64,000 bases of DNA from contig CAWGTF010000015.1 of assembly GCA_963825425.1 (NCBI GenBank), positions 186,001 through 250,000 of the forward strand, written 5' to 3'. The DNA is from PALSA-607 sp963825425. Lineage in GTDB: Bacteria > Actinomycetota > Actinomycetes > Acidothermales > Acidothermaceae. The position numbers and the translations under genes were made by a program. The notes beneath the pieces are model-generated. The model was not told the DNA's origin. It did not search any database and saw nothing but the letters and a program-made list of their open reading frames with translations. Of this stretch, positions 51,062 through 60,549 are shown piece by piece. Every line of letters begins with the position of its first letter. Position 1 is the first letter of the stretch.

Positions 51062-52759
51062 TCAGCTCGCGGGGCAGGTCGCTCCGGTCGCCGGCAGCGT
51101 GAGGTTGATCAGGTAGCTGTCGACGTCGTTGGTGACGCACGTCGTCTTGGGGTAGGCGGTGTGCCCGTCGCCCTGCCAGACCAGCAGCCGGCCCGATCCG
51201 AGCAGCGCCGCAAGATGTTGAGCGCCCGAGATCGGCGTCGCCGGGTCGCCGGTCGTGCCGATGACCAGGATCGGCGCCGCGCCGTTGTTGGCGACGGTGA
51301 TCGGCTGGTCCGGCGGCGCTTTCCACAAGCTGCAAAAGCCCAGGCTGGACGCCGCGGAGCCGCCGAACAGTGGATTGCCGGCCCGCCACTGCGGCTGGAG
51401 CGCCCGCGCCTGCGCGACGGTCGGCCGTTGTGGCGTGTCGGCACAGCCGATCGTGGCGTTCGCGTCCTCGATGTTGCTGTACGTGCCGTCGGCAGAGCGC
51501 TCGTTGTAGCTGTCGTCGAGCGACAAGATGCCCGACGCGTCGCCCTTGTTCGCGTCGACAAGAGCAGTGATCAGGTCGGGCCACTGGGTTTGGTCGTAGA
51601 GCGCTGAAATCACACCGAGCAGCACGGCGCCGTCATCGGCCGTGCGTTTGTCGTTGGCGTCACCGCTGGGAATCGGATGAGCAGCCGCCTTGGCCATGAG
51701 GTCGAGCACGTATCGCTGCGGGTCGGACCCGAGCTTGCAACTCGCGCCCTTCGACGTGCAGCTCGCCGCAAAGTGGCTGAACGCCAACTGGAATCCGGCC
51801 GCCTGGGTCTTGTCTTGCTCGGTCGGCGAGATCGTCGGGTCGACGGCGCCGTCGAGGACCAGTGCGCGGACCTTGTCGGGGTAGGCCGAGGCGTACTCGG
51901 CACCCAGCAGCGTGCCGTAGGAGTAGCCGAGGTAGGTCAGCTTGGGGTCGCCGAGTTTCGCGCGCAGTGCTTCCATGTCGCGCGCAGTTTCGGCGGTCGA
52001 GTAGTAGGTCAGGTCTCGAGCCGTACTCGGTGTAGCAGTTCTGTGCGACCTTGGTCGCGTCGGCGATGCTGGCCTGCCATTGCGCGTCGGTCTGTTGGGT
52101 CAGCTGGGAGATTCAGTTCGGCGTCCTTCTGCTTGTCGGTGATGCATTGGATCGGGTCGCTCAGGCCGATCCCGCGCGGGTCGAAGCCGACAATGTCGAA
52201 CCTGTCGAGAATCGCGGCTGGCAGTTCGTCGACGGCGAGCGACAACGCCGCGTCGATACCCGAACCGCCTGGCCCTCCTGGGTTGATGACGAGTGAGCCG
52301 ATGCGGTCGTGTTGGCTCGCGGAGCGAATCCGCAGCACCGTGATGCTGATCTTCTTGCTGGTGACGTCGGCCCAATTGAGCGGCACCCGCATCGTGGCCT
52401 TGGCGTACGAGAAGTTGTGCTTGGTGTCGGCCACCGCTGCACTGAGCTGCTTGGTGATGTCGGTCCAGCTGAGATTGCTCGCGAAGGCGCCCGGATCGCT
52501 GCGGCCGTCGTTGCTCGAGCTTGCGAGCGAACTGGCAGAGCTCGCGGCGACCGCCGGGCCTGACGAGCTTGCCGACCCCGCATCCGACGACACGGCTGCT
52601 GGCGGCGAAGTCGCTGCGGTTGACCCGATCGCTGCCGATGCCGCGGGTGGCGGGCCGCTCGGCGCTCTTCGACGTGCACGCGGCGAGCAGGACGAGTGCG
52701 ACGCACGCGGCGCTGGCTGCAGTCGTGATTGCCCGGCTCTGGTGGCGCTGATACGACAA
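51062..52759 (-). CDS. Secreted TAP-type alpha/beta hydrolase lipoprotein (frameshifted)
   Basis: A ~560-residue secreted hydrolase like actinobacterial tripeptidyl aminopeptidases (SlpD/SlpE, mycobacterial Rv2223c/Rv2672). The signal peptide ends in the lipobox LLAAC (VALVLLAACTSKS), so it is lipid-anchored. Then an alpha/beta hydrolase fold: VINPGGPGGSGIDAALS (oxyanion), DIVGFDPRGIGLS, nucleophile GYSYGTLLG, acid ILVIGTTGDPATPI, and His in WQGDGHTAYPKTTC, inside a C-terminal TAP domain. Frame changes near 52650, 52090 and 52000 are probable indels. It faces rsiG tail to tail, 3 bases apart. Confidence 0.85.
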
Positions 52760-52909
52760 GGTGGACCCGTTTCGACAGTGGCGCGGGATTGGCTGGGCGG
52801 TGCCGGAGAGCGTGGAGCATCTTCCAGGCTAGCGGCCGCGGGCGTTGTTGGGCGGACCGCTGCTAGCGGCGCGCTTGCAATAGCTAGCAGGTAGAGCGAA
52901 ACTTGGGAC

Positions 52910-53532
52910 ATGGCGCAGAACTTCGATCTCGGTGAGTTCATCCGTGAGCAGCGGCGCACGGCGCAGATTTCGGTCCGGCAGCTGGCGAAGCTGGCGGGCG
53001 TCTCCAACCCATACCTGAGCCAGATCGAGCGCGGCCTGCGTCGGCCGAGCGCCGAGATCATGCAGCAGATCGCCAAGGGTCTGCGGATCTCGGCCGAGGC
53101 GCTTTACGTCCAGGCCGGCATTCTCGACGAGCGGGTCGTCGGCGGCGTGGTCATCGACGCGATCATCGCCGACCCGACGATCACCGAGCGGCAAAAGCAG
53201 GTGATGGTCGAGGTCTACGACTCGTTCCGCAAGGAGAACATGCGACGCGACGCCGACGAAGCGGCCGCCAATCGTGCGCAGGCGTCGGGAGCCAGCACAT
53301 CGGCGTCCGGCATCTCTGGACTCGACGACGCCGCGCGGGCACCCGTCGGCGCCGTCCGGTCACTCCGCGACCCATCTGACTCGTCCAGCCACGCCGCATC
53401 CGGAACACTGCGTCAAGCCGCACCGAGGCGGCCGCTCGGGTTCAGCACGGCGCCGTCGTCGCGCCGTCGGCGCGGGTCACGCCTCTACGCACGACGATGT
53501 CCCGCTCGACTTCGCCGAGGAGACCGCGATGA
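52910..53532 (+). CDS. XRE-type HTH regulator (Rv0474-like; C-terminus frameshifted)
   Basis: The first ~125 residues are sound: FDLGEFIREQRRTAQISVRQLAKLAGVSNPYLSQIERGLRRPSAEIMQQIAKGLRI is an XRE/lambda-repressor HTH, and ITERQKQVMVEVYDSFRKEN ends the conserved part. A Ser/Ala-rich tail follows and is out of frame; reading on, a stop at 53530-53532 overlaps the ATG of the HbhA-like gene (ATGA), which I take as the true end. Gene order (HTH, HbhA-like, DUF2516) matches mycobacterial Rv0474-Rv0476. Target genes unknown; the next gene is the obvious candidate. Confidence 0.82.
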
Positions 53533-54058
53533 GCCGCGCAGACGACCTGTTCAGCAGCATGCAGAAGGCTGTCGGCGATCGGCCGTTGCAGCTACTTGTC
53601 GGCGTCGGCGACCTGGTCTCGGAAAAGTTGCGCGAGTTGCCGGACGCCGTGACGACCTGGCAGGAGGAGAACCGCGACTTCCCGATGCGCGCCGCAGGTG
53701 CGTTGATCGGTTCGGCATTTCGGGCGAATCTCAAGGTGGGTGAGCTGTACGACGAGCTGACCCGGCGCGGTCAGGACGTGATGACCAAGATGCGTGGCGA
53801 GGACGTGCTCGCCGAGGAGGACGAGCCGTTCGTCCACGAGCCGTTCATGCCCGAGCCGGTTCGGCACGTCAGCACGTTCGACGGGCGGACGACGAAGGCA
53901 GCCACCTCGAAGAAGTCGGCGCCCTCAAAGAAGTCGGCCGCATCGAAGAAGTCGGCAACGAAGGCCGCTACGAAAGCTGCGACCAAGAACGCCGCGACGA
54001 AGAAGCGACGAAGAAACCCACGAAGAAGGCCGCGGCTAAGCGAGCGACTTCCGCGTAG
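53529..54058 (+). CDS. HbhA-like protein with Lys/Ala-rich tail (frameshifted at end)
   Basis: A ~176-residue protein in the position of mycobacterial hbhA (heparin-binding hemagglutinin). N-terminal helices (MSRADDLFSSMQKAVGDRPLQ, LVGVGDLVSEKLRELPD, VGELYDELTRRGQDVMTKMRG) followed by an acidic hinge and a Lys/Ala/Thr/Ser-rich tail with SAPSKKSAASKKSATKAA repeats. In HbhA such a tail binds glycosaminoglycans and DNA. A frame change near 53998 restores KKPTKKAAAKRATSA and a TAG at 54058. It is shorter in the coiled part than HbhA, so function may differ. Confidence 0.78.
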
Positions 54059-54170
54059 GCGCCGGTGCTCAGCGGGCGCAAGTACGACCACTGAGCACCA
54101 CGCACCCTTCCGCGGTCTGCGAGAGGTTGCTGCCGTGCGACCGCGAGCGCGCGTTTCGTAGGGTGGGCGG

Positions 54171-55134
54171 ATGACTGACATGACGTACCGCCAACTCGGT
54201 GACTCCGGCTTGACGGTGTCGACCGTCGGACTTGGCTGCAATCAGATCGGGCGCCGGCTCGACCTCGCCGGCACCCGCGCCGTCGTCGACGCGGCGATTG
54301 AGTCGGGCATCACGCTCTTCGACGCCGCCGACGTCTACGGCACTCCGCCTGGGTACGTGCGAGGAACTTCTTGGCCAGGCTCTTGAGGGCCGTCGTGACG
54401 GCATCGTCCTTGCCACGAAGTTCGGCATGCCCGCAGGCGGTATGACCATGCCGGCGCACGAGGCTCGCGGGTCACGTCGCTACATCAGGGCATCGATCGA
54501 AGGATCGCTACGACGACTGCGCACCGACCACGTCGACCTCTACCAGCTGCACCGGCCAGACCCGCTGACGCCTATAGAGGAAACCCTTGCTGCGCTGGAC
54601 GAAGTGGTGCGCGAGGGCAAGGTTCGCTACATCGGTTCGTCGCAGTTCGACGGCTGGCAAGTCATCGACGCCGACTGGACGGCGCGCGCAAACGGTGGCG
54701 CACGTTTCATCAGCACGCAGAACCAATACAGCCTGCTCGAACGGGGCGCGGAGGCCGAACTGCTGCCCGCCGCGCAGCACGTCGGCGTCGGCTTCATTCC
54801 GTTCTATCCGCTGGCGCGCGGCTTGCTCACTGGCAAGTACCAGCGTGACGAACCCGGCCCCGAAGGCACCCGTCTCGCCGGGGACACCGACCTTCTCAAG
54901 AGCGCCAACTGGGACGTCATCGAGGCGTTGCGGAAGTTTGCCGCCGCGCGCGGTATCAGCATGCTCGAGGTCGCGATCGGCGGTCTCGCGGCGCAGCCCG
55001 GCGTCAGCAGCGTCATCGTCGGCGCGACGAAACCCGAGCAGGTATTGGCGAACGTGAAGGCGGCGGACTGGGAGCCAGCGTCGGTGGATCTGGTCGAGCT
55101 CGACGACCTCACCGGCGGGCCGCGCCGCTCGTAA
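54171..55134 (+). CDS. Aldo/keto reductase (frameshifted)
   Basis: A ~320-residue aldo/keto reductase. First frame: MTDMTYRQLGDSGLTVSTVGLGCNQIG, IESGITLFDAADVYG (catalytic Asp and Tyr). Near 54365 it moves to the second: EELLGQALEGRRDGIVLATKFGMPAGG (Lys), VDLYQLHRPDPLTPIEETLAALDEVV, KVRYIGSSQFDGWQV, STQNQYSLLERGAEAELLP and VSSVIVGATKPEQVLANV. Closest in type to the AKR families that use general aldehydes; substrate unknown. Single probable indel. Confidence 0.85.
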
Positions 55135-55146
55135 GGCAGTACCTTG

Positions 55147-55428
55147 GTGGGTGTGCTGCACCTCTCAGCCTCGTTGATCAACGTCGTCTTCCTCGCCGCG
55201 TTGGTCGTGGAGATCTATGCGCTGGTCGATGCCGCACTCGCTCCGGCGGCTGCCTATGTCGCGGCTGGCAAACTGACGAAGCAGGCCTGGTTAGCGATTC
55301 TTGGGGTGGCCGTGCTCGTCGTGTTGCTGAGCGGGTGGTTCGGCACGTTGGGGCTCGCCGCGATCATCGCCACCATCGTGTACTTCGTCGATGTGCGGCC
55401 GGCGTTGCGGCGGGTTCGGCGACGCTAG
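55147..55428 (+). CDS. DUF2516 membrane protein (Rv0476-like)
   Basis: A 93-residue membrane protein: SASLINVVFLAALVVEIYALVDAAL, YVAAGKLTKQAWLAILGVAVLVVLLSGWFGTLG and AAIIATIVYFVDVRPALR are the three helices of DUF2516, with the conserved KLTKQAW and YFVDVRPAL patterns. It follows the HbhA-like gene with one gene between, where mycobacteria have none. GTG 55147 or 55153, or TTG 55144, could start it. Confidence 0.85.
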   Translation: MGVLHLSASLINVVFLAALVVEIYALVDAALAPAAAYVAAGKLTKQAWLAILGVAVLVVLLSGWFGTLGLAAIIATIVYFVDVRPALRRVRRR

Positions 55429-55449
55429 CTCGCGAGACGGCCTGCGAGG

Positions 55450-55895
55450 TCAGCTGAGACCGGCCGCAAGGTCAAGATCCTCCGGTGGCGATGTCGGGCA
55501 AACCCAATGCAGGTAGGGCTTTGCGAACTCGTCGTGGTACGCGTTCGCTCGCCCCACCATCGCGCTGTAGGCGGACTTCGAAAGCTTCGGCGTCGCCAGA
55601 CCTTGATGGCGATGCGGACCGGTTCGCAGTCATTGGTGATGTAGGTGTTGATCGACTCCTCGTACTTCGGCCGTGAGAACGCACACAGGCTGAGCTGCTT
55701 GACCACCGAGCGGAAGAAGTAGTCCGCAAGTCGCCAATTCCCAGCCCTGCCTGCAAAATACAGCCGATGCATGCGTGGACCGAGTTCAGCCATCAGCCGA
55801 TCCAGTCCTGGTTGGGTGGCCGCGAGCTGGTCGAGTGTGAGATCGCGCTTGCCGTTGTTCACGGTGTGCACGTGGTCGGCCGGGGGTTGTGTCAT
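55450..55895 (-). CDS. Conserved hypothetical protein (frameshifted)
   Basis: A ~148-residue soluble protein I do not recognise. It starts MTQPPADHVHTVNNGKRDL, then LAATQPGLDRLMAELGPRMHRLYFAGRAGNWRLADYFFRSVVKQL, and ends with ANAYHDEFAKPYLHWVCPTSPPEDLDL in another frame (TGA 55452). The RLYFAGRAGNWRLADYF stretch looks like a conserved helical hairpin, and AGNWxLA with the C-terminal YLHW resembles small Rieske- or globin-partner proteins of unknown function. Two probable indels near 55620 and 55545. Its ATG overlaps the SDR stop (ATGA), so they are co-transcribed. Confidence 0.6.
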
Positions 55896-56667
55896 GAGGT
55901 TCTGTGCACCTTGTGCTGAGCGGCTTGCGCAAGAGGCTTGACGACAAGCAGATCGACGTTGACGTGTGGCGGCCGTGTCGCGCACCAGCTGATGCAGTCG
56001 GCGATGTCGTCGGCTGTGAGTGGTGCTGCGACGCCGGCGTAGATCGCCGCGGCCTTTTCGGCGTCCCCTCTATGGCGGTTCAGGCTGAACTCGTCGGTGC
56101 GCACCATCCCGGGCGCAATTTCGCTGACCCGTACCGGTTGGCCGCTCAGTTCGAGTCGCAGGGTTTCAGTCAACGCCGCCGTCGCGTGCTTGGCGGCCGT
56201 GTAGCCGCCCCCGCCCTCGTACACAATCCGGCCGGCGGTCGAACCGACGACGATGACGTGACCGGCTCCGGACGCGACGAGTGCGGGCAGCAATGCCTGA
56301 GTGACCCGCAGGACGCCGAGCACGTTGGTGTCGTACATGGCCTGCCAATCGGCCGGATCGGCCGCCGAAATGGGCTCGGCCCCGATCGCGCCGCCCGCCA
56401 CGTTGACGAGCAACGAGCAGGCGGGAACCGCACCCGCGAGCGCGGTCGACCGATGCGGCGTCCGTGACGTCGAGGACCAGCGCACGACCGCCGATCTCGG
56501 CAGCGACTGCCGCAATCCGATCGGCTCTGCGGGCAGCGCACACCACGTCGAAGCCGTCGCGCGCGAGCCGTCGCGCGGTGGCCGCGCCGATCCCGCTGCT
56601 GGCACCGGTAACGACGGCTACGGGCTTCGTTGTCGACCGTTGGTTCGTCGGTTGGGCCAGCGCTCAT
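55892..56667 (-). CDS. Short-chain dehydrogenase/reductase (frameshifted)
   Basis: A ~258-residue SDR. Pieces: start MSAGPTDEPTVDNEA, then a TGxxxGIG-type nucleotide site that is scrambled by an indel near 56620, VCAARRADRIAAVAAEIGGRALVLDVTDAASVD, LLVNVAGGAIGAEPIS (NAG), VIVVGSTAGRIV, and the catalytic GGYTAAKHATAALTETLRLEL (YxxxK), APGMVRTDEF. The C-terminus matches the serine/3-hydroxy-acid dehydrogenase-like SDRs (YdfG type). Two or more frame changes between 56420 and 56640. Substrate unknown. Confidence 0.83.
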
Positions 56668-56860
56668 GAGGGAATCTTGGCAGGTGCCCGGTTCGGGGCC
56701 GGTCAGCCAGGGCAGGAATGCGCTACCGGGCCCACGCGGTCGAGCGGGAATGGTCGGCGAGGTTCAGACGTTGCGCAGCGAGGTGGTGGCTGCCCATCGA
56801 CGGGCGGCTCGATCCCCCGCGGCGTACGTTGTGGCGACCGAGCGAGCATGAGGAGGAAGC

Positions 56861-58270
56861 TTGTCGGACGAACTACAGACCGTCGCGAAACTGCGCCGGC
56901 GGTCCCCCCGACTCGCCGCTCCTCGAGTGAACGCCCCGAGAGGCCTGGCTGCGAAAGCGCCGGTATCCCGACTTGGCGGCCCGAAGCTTCCGCTCAAGCG
57001 GCTGGCGATGCTGAGCCTGCACACCTCGCCGGTCGAACAGCCCGGCGTCGGGGACGCCGGTGGCATGAACGTCTACATCATGGAACTGTCGCGGCGGCTG
57101 GCGGCCCAGGGCGTCGAGGTTGAGGTCTTCACCCGCGCCACGTCTGGGGACGTACCCCCGATCGAGCACATCGAGCCCGGCTTCATCGTGCGCAACGTGG
57201 TCGCGGGCCCCCTCGAGCCGCTGCCGAAGGCCGACCTGCCGTCCCAGTTGTGTGCCTTTACGGCCGCTGTCCTGCGGGCCGAAGCGGCGAGAGAGCCTGG
57301 TTGGTACGACCTGATCCACTCCCACTACTGGTTGTCGGGACAGGTGGGTTGGCTGGCGAAGGAGCGGTGGGGCGTTCCGCTGGTCCACAGCATGCACACC
57401 CTCGCGAGGGTCAAGAACGCGGCGCTCGCCGAGGGCGATGCCCCGGAGCCGTCAGCGCGAGCCATCGGCGAGGGGCAGGTCGTCGACGCGGCCGACCGAC
57501 TGATCGCCAATACGGCAGCTGAGTCGCGGCAGCTCATTGACCTCTACGACGCGAACCCAGCCGCAGTTACCGTCGTCCCGCCTGGTGTCGATCTTGCGTT
57601 GTACCGGCCTGGTTCGCGCGCTGCCGCTCGAGCCCGCCTCGGGCTGCCCGCAAACCGCGACGTGCTGCTGTTCGTGGGCCGGATCCAGCCGCTCAAGGCG
57701 CCCGACCTGTTGATCCGCGCGCTCGCCGTGATGATCGATCGCACGCCGTCACTGCGCGATCGGCTGATGGTCGTCATCGTCGGCGGTGTCAGCGGCTCCG
57801 GCGTCGCGGAGCCCGACCACTTGGCCCGCCTCGCCGAGCAGCTCGGCGTCGCCGACTTGGTGCGTTTCGAACCCCCGGCCGCCGGTGATCGCCTGGCCGA
57901 CTTCTACCGGGCCGCGAGCGTCACCGTCGTCCCGTCGTACAGCGAATCGTTCGGTCTCGTCGCGCTTGAATCGCAGGCCTGCGGGACGCCGGTCGTTGCG
58001 GCGCGAGTAGGCGGCCTCGTCACGACGGTGAGCGATGGTGTCTCCGGGCTGCTCGTCGACGGGCACGAGCCCGCGCTCTACGCCGACGTTCTGACAAAGC
58101 TCATATCGGACGCCGAATTGCGGCGCTCCTTGGCGACGGGTGCGATCGCCCACGCCGCCGGCTTCGACTGGGATCGCACTGTCGATGGCGTCATCGATGT
58201 CTATGCCGACGCGCTTGGCGGCGTCGCGGGCCGCAACGTCGAAGGGTTGCCCGTCGCCGTATGGGGGTGA
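56861..58270 (+). CDS. mshA: D-inositol-3-phosphate glycosyltransferase (mycothiol step 1)
   Basis: A 469-residue GT4 glycosyltransferase joining UDP-GlcNAc to 1L-inositol-1-phosphate, the first step of mycothiol synthesis. TTG 56861 with AGGAGGAAGC just upstream. Motifs: MLSLHTSPVEQPGVGDAGGMNVYIMELSRRLA, IHSHYWLSGQVG, HSMHTLARVKN, VVPPGVDLALYRPG, LFVGRIQPLKAPDLL, VPSYSESFGLVALESQACGTPVVAARVGG (E-x7-E). The N-terminus has a ~45-residue basic extension over the usual family start. No frameshift. Followed by ybjN and gpmA as in mycobacteria. Confidence 0.96.
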   Translation: MSDELQTVAKLRRRSPRLAAPRVNAPRGLAAKAPVSRLGGPKLPLKRLAMLSLHTSPVEQPGVGDAGGMNVYIMELSRRLAAQGVEVEVFTRATSGDVPPIEHIEPGFIVRNVVAGPLEPLPKADLPSQLCAFTAAVLRAEAAREPGWYDLIHSHYWLSGQVGWLAKERWGVPLVHSMHTLARVKNAALAEGDAPEPSARAIGEGQVVDAADRLIANTAAESRQLIDLYDANPAAVTVVPPGVDLALYRPGSRAAARARLGLPANRDVLLFVGRIQPLKAPDLLIRALAVMIDRTPSLRDRLMVVIVGGVSGSGVAEPDHLARLAEQLGVADLVRFEPPAAGDRLADFYRAASVTVVPSYSESFGLVALESQACGTPVVAARVGGLVTTVSDGVSGLLVDGHEPALYADVLTKLISDAELRRSLATGAIAHAAGFDWDRTVDGVIDVYADALGGVAGRNVEGLPVAVWG

Positions 58271-58277
58271 GCGCGTC

Positions 58278-58823
58278 ATGAGCTGGCTGGCGCGCGCCGA
58301 AATCGATGGCGTCATTAGGGCGACGCTCGAAGAACGCGAGATCGTCTTCGATCAGGTAGGTGAGTCGGCCTTCGTCGTGCGACTCATCGGAACCCATCGC
58401 CTCGTGACGGCCGTGCGGCTCGTCGTCGGTGATCAGAGCCTGCTGATCGAGGCGTTCTTCGTGCGGCGTCCCGATGAGAATGCGCAAGAGTTCTACCGGT
58501 TCTTGCTGGAGCGAAACGGACACATGTACGGCGTCCATTTCGCGATCGACGCCAAGGGCGACGTCTACTTGATGGGACGGCTGCCGCTGCTCGCGGTGAC
58601 TCCCGACGAGATCGACCGGCTGCTCGGGTGCGTGCTGACTTACGCCGACGAGACCTTCGACGCCGCGCTCCAGATCGGCTTCGCGGAAAGCATCCGTCGC
58701 GAGTGGGAGTGGCGGGCGTCGCGCAACGAGTCCGTCGAGAACCTGCGTGCGTTCGCGCGGTTCGCTGATCCAGCACTCGGCAGCGCAGGACTCGGCCGGC
58801 ATCGGCGCGGCACGACCGAGTGA
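58278..58823 (+). CDS. YbjN-domain protein (Rv0487-like)
   Basis: A 181-residue YbjN-family protein (chaperone-like/type III secretion chaperone fold): LARAEIDGVIRATLEEREIVFDQVGESAFVVRLIG, AFFVRRPDENAQEFYRFLLERNGHMYGVHFAIDAKGDVYLMGRLP and the C-terminal LTYADETFDAALQIGFAESIRREWEWR. It sits between mshA and gpmA, the conserved actinobacterial order. Function unproven. Confidence 0.9.
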   Translation: MSWLARAEIDGVIRATLEEREIVFDQVGESAFVVRLIGTHRLVTAVRLVVGDQSLLIEAFFVRRPDENAQEFYRFLLERNGHMYGVHFAIDAKGDVYLMGRLPLLAVTPDEIDRLLGCVLTYADETFDAALQIGFAESIRREWEWRASRNESVENLRAFARFADPALGSAGLGRHRRGTTE

Positions 58824-58867
58824 CCCGTTGGTCGCTCGGCGGAGTGTGGTCTGGGAAACTGGCGCGT

Positions 58868-59617
58868 ATGTCTGTGCGAACGCTCGTCCTCCTGCGACAT
58901 GGCGAAAGCCAGTGGAACGCGAAGAATCTCTTTACCGGCTGGGTTGACGTCGACTTGTCGGCGAAGGGCGAAGCCGAGGCCGCCAATGGTGGCCGGCTGC
59001 TGGCGCAGCGTGGGCTCACCCCCGACGTCGTGCACACCTCGCTGCTGCGACGTGCAATCCGCACCGCCAACATCGCCCTCGACACCGCCGAGCTGTCATG
59101 GCTCCCGGTGCAGCGTTCGTGGCGGTTGAACGAACGCCACTACGGCGCGCTGCAGGGCAAGGACAAGAAGGCGACGCTGGAAGAGTTCGGCGAAGAGCAG
59201 TTCATGTTGTGGCGCCGCTCATACGACGTGCCGCCGCCGCCGCTCGCTGCAGACAGTGAGTACTCACAAAGCGCGGATCCTCGCTACGCGACATTGCCCC
59301 CAGAGCTGCGGCCAAAGACCGAGTGCTTGAAGGACGTCGTGCACCGGATGCTGCCGTACTGGTACGACGCGATCGTGCCGGATCTTCACCTGGGCAAGAC
59401 GGTTCTCGTGGTCGCGCACGGAAACTCCTTGCGCGCGTTGGTAAAACACCTCGACGCGATTTCCGACGACGACATCGCTGCGCTCAACATCCCGACCGGG
59501 ATCCCGTTGATGTACAGCCTCGACGACGACCTCGTCCCGACCGTGCGCGGCGGCGAGTACCTCGACCCCGACGCCGCAGCGCAAGCGGCAAGTGCGGTAG
59601 CGAACCAAGGTCGCTGA
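58868..59617 (+). CDS. gpmA: 2,3-bisphosphoglycerate-dependent phosphoglycerate mutase
   Basis: A 249-residue glycolytic enzyme interconverting 3- and 2-phosphoglycerate. Phospho-His in LVLLRHGESQWNAKNLFTGW, second catalytic part in RSWRLNERHYGALQGKDK, and His in VLVVAHGNSLRALVKHLD. ATG 58868 was chosen; the upstream in-frame start at 58820 lacks homology. Complete and undisturbed. Confidence 0.96.
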   Translation: MSVRTLVLLRHGESQWNAKNLFTGWVDVDLSAKGEAEAANGGRLLAQRGLTPDVVHTSLLRRAIRTANIALDTAELSWLPVQRSWRLNERHYGALQGKDKKATLEEFGEEQFMLWRRSYDVPPPPLAADSEYSQSADPRYATLPPELRPKTECLKDVVHRMLPYWYDAIVPDLHLGKTVLVVAHGNSLRALVKHLDAISDDDIAALNIPTGIPLMYSLDDDLVPTVRGGEYLDPDAAAQAASAVANQGR

Positions 59618-59723
59618 TCCGGGCCAGCGCTGGCGTCGAAGGTCGCAGAACGACCACTGATTACCGCGCTCCGGGGCAGTAAACGCGCCGACGGTGCAGT
59701 GAGCTAGCTTGACGACGCGCGGA

Positions 59724-59745
59724 CGGCGAGCGGATGCGCTCGCCG
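59724..59745. terminator. Strong hairpin between gpmA and the lipoprotein gene
   Basis: CGGCGAGCG (59724-59732), loop GATG, CGCTCGCCG (59737-59745), a perfect 9-base stem in the convergent gap. Suitable as a bidirectional terminator; no U-tract. Confidence 0.65.
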
Positions 59746-59765
59746 GTGCCGAGCTCGCAGGTGCG

Positions 59766-60476
59766 CTAGCCACCGGCGCTGATGAGCCAGCCGGGGGTGA
59801 TCCGACCGGTGATGCGACGGGCGATGCAACCGGGGAACGGTGACGCAACGGGCGAGGACGCCGGCGGGGGCGGTGGCGCCGTCGGCAGGAAGGTGCCCAC
59901 GACGTCGGCGCCCTGCACTGGCACCAGCAGACCGCTAATCGAACCACCGGCAAACGAGAAGCCCACCACGACCGAGTCGCCTTGGGTCAGTGGTGCCGTG
60001 AGGTTGCGCAGCAGGATGCTGATGCGCGCGGTTCCGGGCCCGGCTGCGGTGGCGGCGGGAACGCGGTCGTCGGTTGCGGCCTGCAGCGATTCGGCAGCCG
60101 GCGCGACCGAGGCCGCGCTCGAAGCCGAACCTGTCGGTGTGCTCGACACCGGTTCGACTGTCACGTTGACCAGGCCGTCGGGCTGGTTGGCGAAGTTGAT
60201 CGCGTTGAACTGCAGGTACGCCAACCCGCCCTTGGGCGAAGAGATGCCGCTCGGCAACGCGACGATCACGCCTTGGACTTCGAGGTTGGTGCCGATCTTC
60301 GCGGTCGCGGCCTGCAGGTTGGCGACCGCGTTGCGGACCGGCGAACCGAAGCCGGTCGCCGAACACGCGGCAAGGATTGGCGCGCACACTCCGAGCACAG
60401 CTGCGCTCACAAGGGAGGTGCGTAGGCGCAGGCGAGTCAAGCTGTGGACCCTCGTGCTGACCTGGGTGCTGCTCAC
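59766..60476 (-). CDS. Lipoprotein, LpqE-like
   Basis: A 236-residue lipoprotein: lipobox APILAACSAT (Cys near residue 38). The mature part has VRNAVANLQAATAKIGTNLEVQGVIVALPSG, LAYLQFNAINFANQPDGLVNVTV (YLQF-type beta strands) and a Pro/Ala-rich C-terminal tail. In mycobacteria lpqE lies next to carD, and this gene too is near carD, which supports an LpqE-type assignment. Function unknown; no copper-binding Met/His pattern is evident. Confidence 0.7.
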   Translation of the reverse strand: MSSTQVSTRVHSLTRLRLRTSLVSAAVLGVCAPILAACSATGFGSPVRNAVANLQAATAKIGTNLEVQGVIVALPSGISSPKGGLAYLQFNAINFANQPDGLVNVTVEPVSSTPTGSASSAASVAPAAESLQAATDDRVPAATAAGPGTARISILLRNLTAPLTQGDSVVVGFSFAGGSISGLLVPVQGADVVGTFLPTAPPPPPASSPVASPFPGCIARRITGRITPGWLISAGG

Positions 60477-60549
60477 GACCTGTCCCCTTCGGCTGCCCGT
60501 CTGCGCCGTAGCCTAACGAGCCGCACGGGGCGCCGTCTCACACCCCGGG

